From contig CM066916.1 of assembly GCA_033964015.1 (NCBI GenBank), positions 9,774,501 to 9,838,500 on the forward strand: a stretch of 64,000 nucleotides of DNA, given 5' to 3'. The notes beneath the pieces were generated by a model that saw only the letters and a list, made by a program, of their open reading frames with translations, was not told the DNA's origin and did no database searches. A program made the translations under genes and the position numbers. Each line of letters opens with the position of its first letter. Within the stretch, counting starts at the first letter, position 1. Positions 11,801 through 22,023 of this stretch are shown in pieces. This stretch comes from Scolanthus callimorphus (taxonomy: Eukaryota > Cnidaria > Anthozoa > Actiniaria > Edwardsiidae).

Positions 11801-13515
11801 GGTTCAATTTGGTATCATTTTGCTATCTACGTTCCCCCAATGCCAACTGGCTATGACCCTGTTAGCAAACTACAAAACCAATACAACTTTGCACTCACCA
11901 AAAGAGGTGTCTGCGTGCACAAGCGAAACATCCCAGACTCATATCATGTCAGAATAATTACGTGGCCAGTTGATCTTTTTTTAATTCTCTACTATTGTGT
12001 TTCATGTGCTATCGTCTTGTCAGCATAACTATTTTATCCAGTTTTGGGTCAAAACAGTATGGAATGTTTTGTGAGCACTTCCAAACACTACTGTTTTGTC
12101 CTTTCTCTCTATTTGTCTTCGATTTTATTGGGACATTGCATCCATTTTAGATCCAGATCCACCGCTGTTAGTGTTTTCAATAATATTTCAAGGAAAATTG
12201 TCAGAGTAGTAAAACATTTTCATTAGTTGTGGCTCCCCTTTCCCAAATGCTGGCTATGCCACAGACAAGCTTTTCGACATGGAACATTGAGTACAAGGTG
12301 ATCACATAATGACAGCAAGGTACCTTAACGCTGACATTACTCTACTTTCAGAATAACTGACTGTCAATTGAGGGGGTCAATTTCCAAGCAAGAAATTATA
12401 TTGCTTCCGATATCGATAACATAACGCAATAAATCGTCGTTTGAACTGTATTTTGTTACATTAGTTTTTCTTTCTTTCCTTTTTTGCTATAAAAGGGGGG
12501 TGCGGAGGCTCTCAGAAGCGGATCTAGGGTAAACTCTGACTGTAGTGCAGTGATTTATGACAATAACTGATAAAACAAACATAAGATCTCCCTGAAATCT
12601 GATTGTAGCATTTGCTGCAGTTGCAATAGTCTAAATCCGCCCCTAGATCCGCCACTGATTTTGGTTGCACTGCAGATAGATCAGAACCATGAAAACCAAT
12701 GTCAAAACAGCTGTACATTAGAACAGCATAATCAAGGGATAGCTCAAGGTTACAGATGGCTGCTGCAGCAGCTCACATTCATAACAAAATAAAATAAAAG
12801 TCAAATTTATGCTTCTTTCAACTCCCAATATTTTCCGGTTTTTAAACTGTCCCACAAAACCCGATTATCATTACCTCCCAATGCTGGCAAAAAGTAAGGT
12901 TTCAGTATTTCATTGCCAGTTTTCTAGACATTGTAAGCAAAACCCGCGTCCTCGAATTAATTTTCTAAATCATTTCATACTTCACGTACAGATTTAACTT
13001 ATGTGAAAATTGCATTCGATTTTCGAAACAACGTTCAACTGAAAACACGTAATTCCCGCGATCTAGCTAGCGGCCAATGACACTCACCTGATTTTTAAGC
13101 CGCTAAAGGCATGTACTAACTGCGGCGGGCAATCACATGTTCGGGAAAATGTCGAGAACAAAGATATGGTCAATATCTAAAAGTATGACGAATAATTTCA
13201 CAATTCTGCAAACCTCGTCAGAACAGATATTGAATGCGATGCGATAAATACTGAAGCAAAAACAATGCTGATCGCTGTTATTACTTTCGCACAGTGAAGT
13301 TGAATACTCGACTTACATGGTTTCGGGATATGAAGCTGAACTTCCCACTAGATGAGGAAAAATACGGCCAAAATCAGACCATCGTGAGCTTCCAATTTTT
13401 ATCTTGTCCATCTCTGCTGTGATCCCTGCATACGTAATGAGTTCTTTGTTCTTCAAAGGTTGGATCTGCGCATGCACCAACTAATGTCCTCATTAAAAAT
13501 TCAATAACACCTGTG
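8852..13515. mobile_element. 4.66-kb element with ~860-bp terminal inverted repeats
   Basis: The left arm (8852 to about 9711) and the right arm (about 12656-13515) are near-identical reverse complements, starting CACAGGTGTTATTGAATTTT and ending inward at a GCAACCAAAAT motif. A direct TGGGG flanks both ends (8847-8851 and 13516-13520), a possible 5-bp target duplication. The ~2.9-kb interior shows no transposase, polymerase or integrase frame. It holds nested repeats: hAT-like fragments near 10230-10420 and 12519-12656, part of another MITE at 11268-11446, and a long C-run at 11509-11539. It looks like a non-autonomous transposon or the shell of a larger one. The superfamily is unassigned: the arms are far longer than in ordinary MITEs, but no Polinton genes are present. 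Confidence 0.75.
11268..11446. repeat. Partial copy of the AGAGCTCCCCGGCTCG MITE family
   Basis: AGAGCTCCCC, GTCACCTCGCAAGCGAGGCT, CATTGACGCATGCGC and CCCTCAAATGGATGTCACCA occur in the order seen in the copies at 23700, 43615 and 45808. The right end is replaced by other sequence ahead of a 30-base C tract. Confidence 0.6.
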
Positions 13516-13520
13516 TGGGG

Positions 13521-13795
13521 GTTGAGGACCTCTCTTAAAAGACCCCATCCCCTGGAATTTTCACTCGTGAAACAGACCCCCTTCCCTGGAATTTCCAACC
13601 TCATAAAAGACCCCCTCCCCTGGAATTTCCATTTTTCCGGCAAAATACCCCTGGAAAATCTATTTTGGGATAAAATGCCCTGGAAAGTCACCTTTTTTAC
13701 CCCTCCCCCTTGGAATTTCCAGTCTCCAGACACATCCCCTCATGGAATTTCCAGAGTCCGATACAACCCCCCCTGGAAAATTTTCTATAGGCCTT
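13521..13795. repeat. Degenerate tandem repeat with CCCCTGGAATTTCC core
   Basis: The motif CCCCTGGAATTTCC and variants recur about every 30-45 bases. Open frames run through on both strands (for example repeated WKFQG on the minus strand) because the repeat lacks stop codons. This is not regarded as coding. Confidence 0.65.
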
Positions 13796-13954
13796 AACCC
13801 CCCCGGTGCGGTCTAAAAATGCAATCAGCCATTTAGAGCCCTAGGCTGTAGTCATTACTTCATATTTTTGGGAGACAGAAGGTAGTTGGTATGCCACAGC
13901 TGTATCTATTCTCTTTTCACAGAACTTCTCATAAAGTGTTCTTTGGACTCTTAT

Positions 13955-16900
13955 TCATGTTTGTTTCTGTACTTTAGCTACTTTCCTCTGCTCTTTGGCC
14001 ATTGTTTTTGGACACTGCATTTCACACCAGCTAATGGGAACCATTTGAGCACCTAAGACAAAAAATAGTTCATTAATGTTTTATAACCCAGCAGTATTTT
14101 GATGCTATGCTGCATGGTCCCCAGAAGGTAACAGAAGGCAGAAAACAAAGAACACAGTTCATAACCAGGCCAGAAAAAAAGAACATTGTCAATAATTGAG
14201 ATGGATAATTGCAAGGGATAGGCAGTAACTAGTCAGCAATACAAGGAAAGTATTCAGGTAATTATGAAAAACAATAGTAGCCAGTTATTAGCAAATACAT
14301 GATACTGTACAAGCAATCCCTTGTAGCCATATTAGTCCTGTTTTGTATGCTCTCTGAATGCCACTGAATTTACCTACACTACCAGCAAAAAGAAACAGAA
14401 CAAAAATCGACGAAATTTGTCGAAAAACTGTGAAAGGCCTCAGATTTTCGCTGCAAATTTTCGATCTGACATTTTGCACACCAAATTGTCGCACATCAAA
14501 TTTACTGTACCTATTGTAATGTGTATGGTGTCTAACTTTCCAGGATGTAACATCAGGAGATTGTAAAAGGTGTGGCTTTACAGGTATGTTTTGTGTTCAA
14601 CACTAAATATCTAGTATTGTTGTCATTGTTTTGGTTTAATGTTGTTCTTTTCAGCACTATTCTACAGGGCTTGAAATTGCACCTGATACAAGTGTAAATA
14701 GGCTACAAATGTTCCTTTTACGCCTAACGTTTTTGACTTAGGCATAAAATAACACCTGTGTTTTCAGTTTCTACAGTGTTCTACTCCTATTTCTATGAAT
14801 TACACCTATAATGTTGGTCAAGGCATTAAGTTACGACTATGATTAATTAGAGACCTTACGCAGCGACGACGGCAACGAGGCCAACAACGTTTCACTGAAC
14901 TTCGTCTTCTCGTTTGTTCATATTTTTCAATATGGAACAACAGTTTGGAATTCACCGTTGCATTTCAACTTTGATAGCAGCAAATTGACACCCAACTGCA
15001 ATCATGTCAACAAAATTTTGACAAAATCGGTAGTCACACTCACGTTCTCGTCAGACCGTAAAACAAAGCAGTTTCACGTCCTAGTTCTGAAGACAAGGTT
15101 GAAATGCATTTGATTTCATACATTTGCATGTGCGCGCTTTGTGCTCTGTAATCAAGTACATTGTTCTCTGCCGTTGTCGTCCTTGTTGCCGTTGTCGCAG
15201 TGTAAGGTCTCTATTCTTAATTTCAAGCCCTGTTCTATCTTAATGAATATTTATTACCCATCCTGATGACCTCATTAGTATTATTTAAGATGTCGTTAAT
15301 TATTCAATTGTGTCACTTGGCACAAAACAACTTGAGGAAAGGAGCCACCCTCCCATCCACCCTTCCTGCTTGCTCATGGGCTTACTCCTGTGCCCATGCT
15401 CGTCAGGGGTGACTCTCATGTATGCCTTGCTTGCAGTGGTGGATCCAGGATTTTTTTCAAAGGGGGGGGGGGGGGGGGGGGGTTGCAGCACTAAGTTGGA
15501 TTGGTTGTGACCTGTACTGAGTTCAAATAACTACTTATCTATCTATCACTCTCATAGGGGGGGTTGCAACCCCCACAACCCACCCCCTAGATCCACCCCT
15601 GTGCATGAGATCTGCCGTTTTGTAATCAGAGGTGTGGCAGGATGGATACCGTAATGTACAACTCTGTTTTCAGTATAAAGAGGTAATTCATCTGCCAAGA
15701 AATCAAGTAAGTTTGACACAAAGTGGAAACAATTTTAAATAGGTACAATTGATTTCCTTGTTTGTAGCATTTTTTGAAGGTCATGATAAAATATAGAATT
15801 GTCGATAACACTGATCCACCTGCAAAAGGTATTACACCTAAAAAACAGCTAAGGTTGAGGATTATACAAATACCGTAAGGCTGAGAATTTCCTCTTTTGT
15901 GATTGCCAATTTCAACTGACACAATTCTCTGTTTAAGTACATACCTGCCTCACTTTTAGCAAACACTACCCCCAGCTCATTTTCCGCAGTTGAGAGTAGA
16001 TATGATGATGAATCCCCTAAAGATGCGACCCTTGCCAGGACAATATCTCCTGGACGAAAACATTTGTAGATTTCCACTCTGTCTTTTTCTGTTGCCCTTA
16101 CATCCTCTTTTCTTATCATTCCCCTGAATGTTTCTTTCAGTGCTGTAGACTCTACACCCAGAATGGCAGCTTTACAAAATCTTGGATTCACACTAGTGAT
16201 CTACAAAAAAATAAAACCACCTTGGGTAAGTTGAAAAATAACAGCCAAGTGGATCAATAGAACCATAATACTATAGGTTTTGCTGTAATGCAACACTTTC
16301 AGCACATTCAGGGCATGGAATTAATCTTTTCAGTCACTGGGCCTTAATCTGATTGCCACTTTGGTGACTAAATTACAGCCTGAAAGTATTTTAACATTTC
16401 ATGCATGGATTTTGAGAGTAATGATATTCATGCTCTCATATTACACTCAGTTCTGTGTATGTACACTATACATGTAGAATTAACTACTTCGTCATTAACT
16501 TCGTGAAGTTCCTGTGGGGTTTCCTACAGCTGTAGTCACGGAGAGTTTTCTTTTTTGTTGTTGTTGTTGTTGTTAGCACAGTACATCAATAAATTTTTGC
16601 ATTAGCAGCCTGCCTTTTTGCTGAATTCTCATGGAAAATGATTAATTCGAGATTTGATGCAAGTTAGAAAAGTTAATGCAAGCATAGAAACATGCCAAAT
16701 GTTCATTGATCTCTACCTTACAAGTGACCACAGATCCTATTTTAGGTACCACATCCTGCTGTTCTTCCCTCACTATGCTTATTACTGACTTCTAATGAAA
16801 CAGAAGAAACAAACAGTTCACTGAGCAGTTATATCTTCATTCTAAAGGTAAAATTTTGTGACCTGACATACATGTACACCTGTGTCAACATTGCTTGTGA

Positions 16901-17290
16901 AACCAGTAGTAATGTTATTGAGTGTTCTTAGCTTGCTTTGGTTTGTCAAATTCAAATAAAAAGCATTATAAGCATCATGTACAGGGTCCATGACTCATAG
17001 CAATGCTGCTTGAAATAGGTGTATTCCTATAACTGCCATTTTCCTGGTTGCGCATCCTTTATTTTTTGGGGCATTCTCTTACTTCCAAATATTGCGTATC
17101 TCGATGAAAACGTTTGTTGCGAAAATCACTTTACCTGGCTATCGGCGTCCTTTCGCACGTGTCTACAACCGGCTAAACAAGAGTAAACATGACCATGTCG
17201 AATATAAGTCCCGTTACCAGGTTCATACTGCTCCAGACTGCCTAATCTCTCTCCAGGGACAGCAACAGAACCTTCTATAACCTCCTGCAT
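13955..17290 (-). CDS. EXOSC1: Exosome complex component CSL4 (EXOSC1)
   Basis: Four exons: 17290-17135, 16791-16717, 16200-15945 and 14052-13955, all with canonical GT..AG borders and matching phases. The product is 194 aa, against about 195 in human. CSL4 is a cap subunit of the RNA exosome, acting in 3'-5' RNA processing and decay in nucleus and cytoplasm. The N-terminal part has PGERLGSLEQYEPGNGTY (CSL4 N-terminal domain). The middle part carries the S1 RNA-binding fold with FRGMIRKEDVRATEKDRVEI and FRPGDIVLARVASLGD, followed by TAENELGV. The C-terminus contains MVPISWCEMQCP, the conserved end of the family. The start ATG is the first in frame and gives a normal length. It is divergent from the coiled-coil gene at 17475, with only 184 bp between the two ATGs. 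Intron 3 hosts two MITEs (14850-15211 and 15434-15601). Confidence 0.95.
14850..15211. mobile_element. 362-bp MITE with GAGACCTTACG-type ends, TA duplication
   Basis: The ends GAGACCTTACGCAGCGACGA and TGTCGCAGTGTAAGGTCTC are inverted repeats, flanked by TA (14848-14849 and 15212-15213). It sits in EXOSC1 intron 3. A second copy, cut by another MITE, is at 42706-43323. Confidence 0.75.
15434..15601. mobile_element. hAT-like MITE with 20-base G tract
   Basis: It starts GCAGTGGTGGATCCAGG and ends CCTAGATCCACCCCTG, imperfect inverted repeats. A long run of G follows the left end at about 15462-15481. It is inside EXOSC1 intron 3. Confidence 0.6.
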
Positions 17291-17474
17291 CTCAAACAAT
17301 CACCGAAAAATGAATGAGAAAATCCGCAGTCAGCTACAATGCAAGTGTTCCGCCATTTTGGATATTAGACGAGCCACCGCTGACTTTCGTATCGCTGGCG
17401 GTATTTTCACACAACTGTGGGTTTCCTGTGGAGTTGCCTTGGTGACTGAACCCTGAGGTTTGTTCGAATACAAG
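17291..17474. promoter_or_regulatory. Bidirectional promoter between EXOSC1 and coiled-coil gene
   Basis: Only 184 bases separate the two start codons. The plus-side ATG is embedded in CAAGATGGCGGCC, and CCGCCATTTTGGAT at about 17351 is the same kind of motif in reverse. Both resemble the YY1 consensus AANATGGCGGC common at animal housekeeping starts. No TATA box is evident. Shared control is inferred from spacing and motifs. Confidence 0.6.
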
Positions 17475-20400
17475 ATGGCGGCCTTTGTTGCTACTCACGA
17501 TCGCTCTGTTTTACCCAAAAGTTACGAAGACACTCAAGTTTCTGCGATCCAAAAATCAACTCATGAAGATATTTTAGGTAGGTTGCTCGCTCTAGTGCCT
17601 TTACTTATCTTATTTTTAAATTAAAAAGTGATCAAAATTGCTCGACTTCAAAAGTCAACAAGGAAAGTCAGTAAGCTAAAAACTGAATTCTTGTTCGAAT
17701 TTTCACGAATAATTTCATATAACGTTAGCGACAGAAATTAGAGGGAGGCATTAATACAGCGATGTATAAATACTGAGCTACTTTTGGGCTAGATGAATAC
17801 CACTGTAATATATGAAAATGTCAGTCAACTCAGCAAAATCTGGAGAAGGTCAATACTTTTTCATTGAATGAACTTGAGTGCTTGTTTATGTTCAAACAGG
17901 CTTCAAGCTCAGCTTTTCATTGTTTACAAGAATCAGGCACTGAAATGAAAAAGCTAATGGGGAGCAACTGTCCAATACCTGCCACTCAGTAGGCATGCTA
18001 GAGAAACTGCCACCTAATTGTAGTTGACATTGTGAATGTTTAACATTCATCAGCCCCTAGTTCAAATACTGCTACAGCAGTCTGTAGTCCTCAGTCATGA
18101 AAAAATAATTCAATTTCATGAATATTAAAATTAATAGTCCTTATCACGGTTTCCACCGCCATTTTGTTGAGTAGGCAAGAAGTACAAAACCCCACATAAA
18201 CTCTGCAAATGTGAAGTAAAATCATTGTGAAAATATTGCACATATCAACAAAATACTTAGAGTAAAATCATTCTAAGTGCCGAAACAATCAATCTACTAA
18301 AATTTCAGCTTCCTTTGCCTCTAAAGCGAGTGATTTTAGTTTTTAGTTTCCCACATCTACTCTGTATTTTGACAGGCTTTTTGCACATTGGTGCACACAG
18401 ATTTTACAGTCATCGGTATGAAGAATTAAAAATGCAATTGCTCAATTCATACAGCAGCTATAACCTCTAAACTTTGCAGGTAAACTGTTTCAGTCACTAT
18501 CTCAATGCTTTGATTAATATTTTGTCGACTATCTCAATGCTTTGATTAATATTTTGTTGATATGTTTGATATTTCCGCAATAATTTCACTTTGCGTTTGC
18601 AGTGTTTATGTAGGGTTTTGAACTTCTTACCTACTCAACAAAATGGTGATGGAAACTGTGATAAGGACTATTAGGAAAATGCTGAATTTAGTGCCATCAC
18701 AGTCCATATTCCTCAGTCAAGAATTACTTATTATTTTAATGTACTCTCAGTTGCTGGGACCATGATATGGATACAAAGTGAATAGGTATTAATTGACAGT
18801 GTAGCTCTAATGAAATCTTGCCTTCTTGTATGGCCATGTGATTCCTACTGATTCATTTATACTTGTTTATCTTTTGTTAGTGCTTGGGAATGATATTTAC
18901 AAAAGAATATGTGATCAACATGAAGAGCAGAGAGAAAAGTCTGTAACTGAGGTGGAGAAATGGCTTACAACCAGGGCAGCTGAGGAGAAAGCCCAAGCCT
19001 TGAAGGAAGCTAAAGAAGCAGCAGAGATAGAACTAGAAAAAGCAATGACCGCTGCCAAGAAGGCCCAGGTAAACACATGATGTTAATAATAATGTCTTTA
19101 TTGATTCAGAAGATAAAATTACATATCTTATGTTACATTTTAAATTTAGATAAATAAGCTATTTACATAAGTATAAATATATGATATTATTAAAAAGGAC
19201 ATAAATGTAAAATGTACACTATTTACAAAATATTATACTTAAAAATGATTCTATTGAAAAATGTATCCTTAAAACGATCCGTGTTGATGGCAGACATTGC
19301 AGGCGATTTCTTCCTTAAGTTGTAACTAATATTCTTAAAGTTGGGATACAAGTTTTAAGGGGATGACTCACAATGCGTTTAGCCTTGTTATAAATACTCT
19401 TGTCTTGAGCCTTAAGTAGCTCCCCTATCTGTAAGTTCTTAGATATGTATCTTCGTTTGAAACATCGATGTAAAAACTGCTGGACCATAGTAAGGTCTGA
19501 TTCAGAGGCCCCATACACAGATAATGCATATGTTATGTTGGGTAAAACTATAGATAAAAATTGTCACAGTGACAGTTGGTCACAACTGATAGCCTGGGAA
19601 GGTAGCTGTCTCTCTTCAGCTGCAAAAAAAGTTTCCAAGAAAGTATCTCTCTGTTAAATGGAAAGTTCCACACATTCATGTAGAAACCAATTGAGATATG
19701 CTACTTGTTAGAATAATGGCAGACATGCTTGCAAATGTCCCATTGCATAACTCCAGACCCCTAAACTCTAAAGGACTTTCCATGCAATATACAGTGGTTG
19801 TATAGAAAATAAGAGATATCGATTCCCTTTCCCTAAGGAATTTCCAATTCCCTTGGGTGTGGGGGTATGGAACCTTTCTGGAATTATATATTGGCAGAAG
19901 CAATCTCTATTGAAGCACAGAATTTATGCCTGTATAGGGCAATTGCAAGCCCTAGCATTGTTTTGCCATACCTACACCACAATGCCTCATCCCAATGATC
20001 CCCTGATTTTACATTGAACTTCACAGGAAAAGGCTGTAAAAGCAGAATCCAAAAGAGTAGAAGCTCTTATGAAGAAACTAGCAGCACAGCAAGTACATCA
20101 AGAGAAAGAAGAAGGGGAGAAAAGACTTGAGGAGGCCCTGGTACAAGCAAGAAAGGAGTTTGATAATGAAAAAGCTGCTGCAATCGAGAAAGCAAAGAAA
20201 GAGGAACAAGACAATGCTGCTACAGAGGCCAAGAATGTCGCCGCTAGAGAAGAAGACAAGAGGAAACAGCTCTTGCTAGCAGCAGAACGAGAAAAGCAGG
20301 TACAGATATAGCTTTACTTTATTATACAACTATGACATCATTTTACCATTTTACCAAGTCAAATTTGAGTGCAGATATGAAGCCATATTACCCAGTGGCA

Positions 20401-20970
20401 AAGCCGTATACATTGAAAGCCATATTACACTTTAGCAAACTGGTTACGAACCATGCGTTTTCTAGTAAATTTTCTGATATTCTGATATTTTCTGAACTCC
20501 TCAAATATGTCGGTGTCCCTGCAATCCTACAATTTCTCATGTATCGGAGTGTTTAAAAAATAGTGATTAGTATGAACGTGTATTTATTTTGTACGGTACG
20601 TTATATTTTTCAGGAGTCACTGAAATCACTCAAAGCCAAGTTAAAAGAAGAGGAACGAACAGCGGTAAACGCAATAAAAGAACAGTGCGAAATCGAAAGA
20701 AATAATCAGCTGAAGGCATTAAAAGCCAAACACGAAGAGAAAATCAAAGAATTGGAAGGAAACATAGATACTGAGAAGGCCACGCAGCAAGTAATCCAGA
20801 ACGAACTAGAAAATGTGAGGGACCAGAAGCTAAAAGTGGAAGAACGGGTACAAACTCTGGCTCAGTCATTTCAAGCTTTCGTTGACACAACAAAAGGTTT
20901 TGATAAGGGACAAGCAGATTTTCTTGTTCCTGGGCTTTTAGCTGAAATTATTGAGACAGAAAAGACATAA
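17475..20970 (+). CDS. Coiled-coil protein, possibly C6orf163-like
   Basis: Four exons: 17475-17577, 18881-19068, 20027-20299 and 20614-20970, giving 306 aa with consistent phases (1, 0, 0). Residues about 35-260 are almost pure heptad-rich Lys/Glu/Ala sequence (for example EEKAQALKEAKEAAEIELEK), so a long alpha-helical coiled coil is expected. The C-terminus has FVDTTKGFDKGQADFLVPG, the least repetitive part and the best target for homology search. Size and layout recall the vertebrate C6orf163 family, which I cannot confirm; its function is unknown. No signal peptide or membrane segment is seen. Intron 1 holds a 538-bp MITE and intron 2 a LINE fragment. A weak ATTAAA lies about 17 bases after the stop. 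Confidence 0.85.
18134..18671. mobile_element. 538-bp MITE in intron 1, TA duplication
   Basis: The ends ATAGTCCTTATCACGGTTTC and GAAACTGTGATAAGGACTAT are inverted repeats extending about 100 bases through CCATTTTGTTGAGTAGG. TA flanks both sides (18132-18133 and 18672-18673). Inside, about 33 bases beginning CTATCTCAATGCTTTG are duplicated in tandem. Confidence 0.75.
19082..19560 (-). mobile_element. 5'-truncated LINE 3' end in intron 2
   Basis: Read on the minus strand, the frame LPNITYALSVYGASESDL followed by QQFLHRCFKRRYIS resembles the end of non-LTR reverse transcriptase ORFs. The element ends with an AATAAAGACATTATTATTA-type tail at about 19082. Only the last few hundred bases remain. 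It lies antisense within the coiled-coil gene. Confidence 0.6.
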
Positions 20971-21068
20971 AATGTTTGTTACACAGATTAAAGCAAAGCG
21001 TATTTGTTCATTGTGAACATATTAATAATATACAACAAACAAGGAAGGATGAGTTTTCACTTGTAGAA

Positions 21069-21222
21069 TCTGCAGTGGTGGCTTTAGGGGGGTTGCATTG
21101 AGTTTGAGTTGATATTTTACATTTTATTGCACACAGATTTTTTAGCCATTGGGGTTTATATATTGTGCACCCCCCCCCCCCCCCCCAAAAAAAAAAAAAA
21201 ACGTCTTTCCGCCACTGATCTA
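21069..21222. mobile_element. hAT-like MITE with C16/A14 run
   Basis: It starts TGCAGTGGTGGCTTTAGG and ends TTTCCGCCACTGA, imperfect inverted repeats of the AGTGGCGG family. A run of C followed by a run of A is at about 21171-21200. Confidence 0.55.
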
Positions 21223-21492
21223 CATTGGTGATCCATTCTATATTGGATGTTGCATACTTCTGATTAATGGGTGTTTTATTAGCTGCCTTGTAAAAAGCTT
21301 TTTGCATGAACTTGATGACATTATATAGTAGATAGCAATATAATGGTTAGATTATTTAATAAAAACATATTTTACACAGAAATGACCAGAAATGTCTTCT
21401 TGAGCCATCTTTTACAAGGTTTGACTGAAATCATAAAAGCTCTTTATGTGCAGAAGTATCTCAATATTGTGTAACTCCTGAGGCCTACTTTA

Positions 21493-21782
21493 CAATTTTC
21501 CTGCGAGATTGTTCAGAATATTGTGTGATACTTAGCCGACAAGCAGTCCCGAGTTGGCTAAATCAGTCGATATTCTGCAAAATCGAACAGGATAAAGGTT
21601 TTATTATTCGCTACATCAATAGCACACAAGCATCGCAGAAAATTATTACTTTGCCTATTTTCCAACGAGCTCAACGCGTGTTAAATTTCCCTTAGAGACA
21701 GATATCTCAGGATATATGTCATGCGAAGACGTCGGGCTTGAATGACCATATTTGGGCAGTGCATCGATTGCTGAATAAAAAG
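21493..21782. mobile_element. MITE family with TCCTGCGAGATTG end, copy 1
   Basis: CCTGCGAGATTG, ACTTAGCCGAC, CGATATTCTGCAAAATCG and GACCATATTTGGGCAGTGCA occur in the same order in the copies at 42733-43038 and 46532-46845. The interior pairs AATATCGTCTGATA with its reverse complement. Confidence 0.7.
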
Positions 21783-22023
21783 CTACATAAAGCTACAAAA
21801 TACTGCCAGTTAAGAGGTTTCATCATAAGCGGTTTCTTGTGTCATATATCAGAAAATGCAAGTGTCGCTTGCGAACAATGTATAGACTAACTACTTAAGT
21901 GGCTGACTGGCGTAAAGGCAGCCACGCCTTTAGCTGTAACGATTACGTGTAAATGTTGAGTCGCCGAGCAAGGTGAATCACGGGGACCGAGGACGTGCTA
22001 GTGGCTTTAGTCAAGGGTGCCCC

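Noticed and set aside
8852..13515. Polinton/Maverick
   Set aside because: Long inverted ends fit, but there is no polymerase, integrase, ATPase or capsid frame and the element is far too short.
13374..13797. Open frames with WKFQG-type repeats
   Set aside because: Both strands are open because of the degenerate CCCCTGGAATTTCC repeat and the right arm of the large element.
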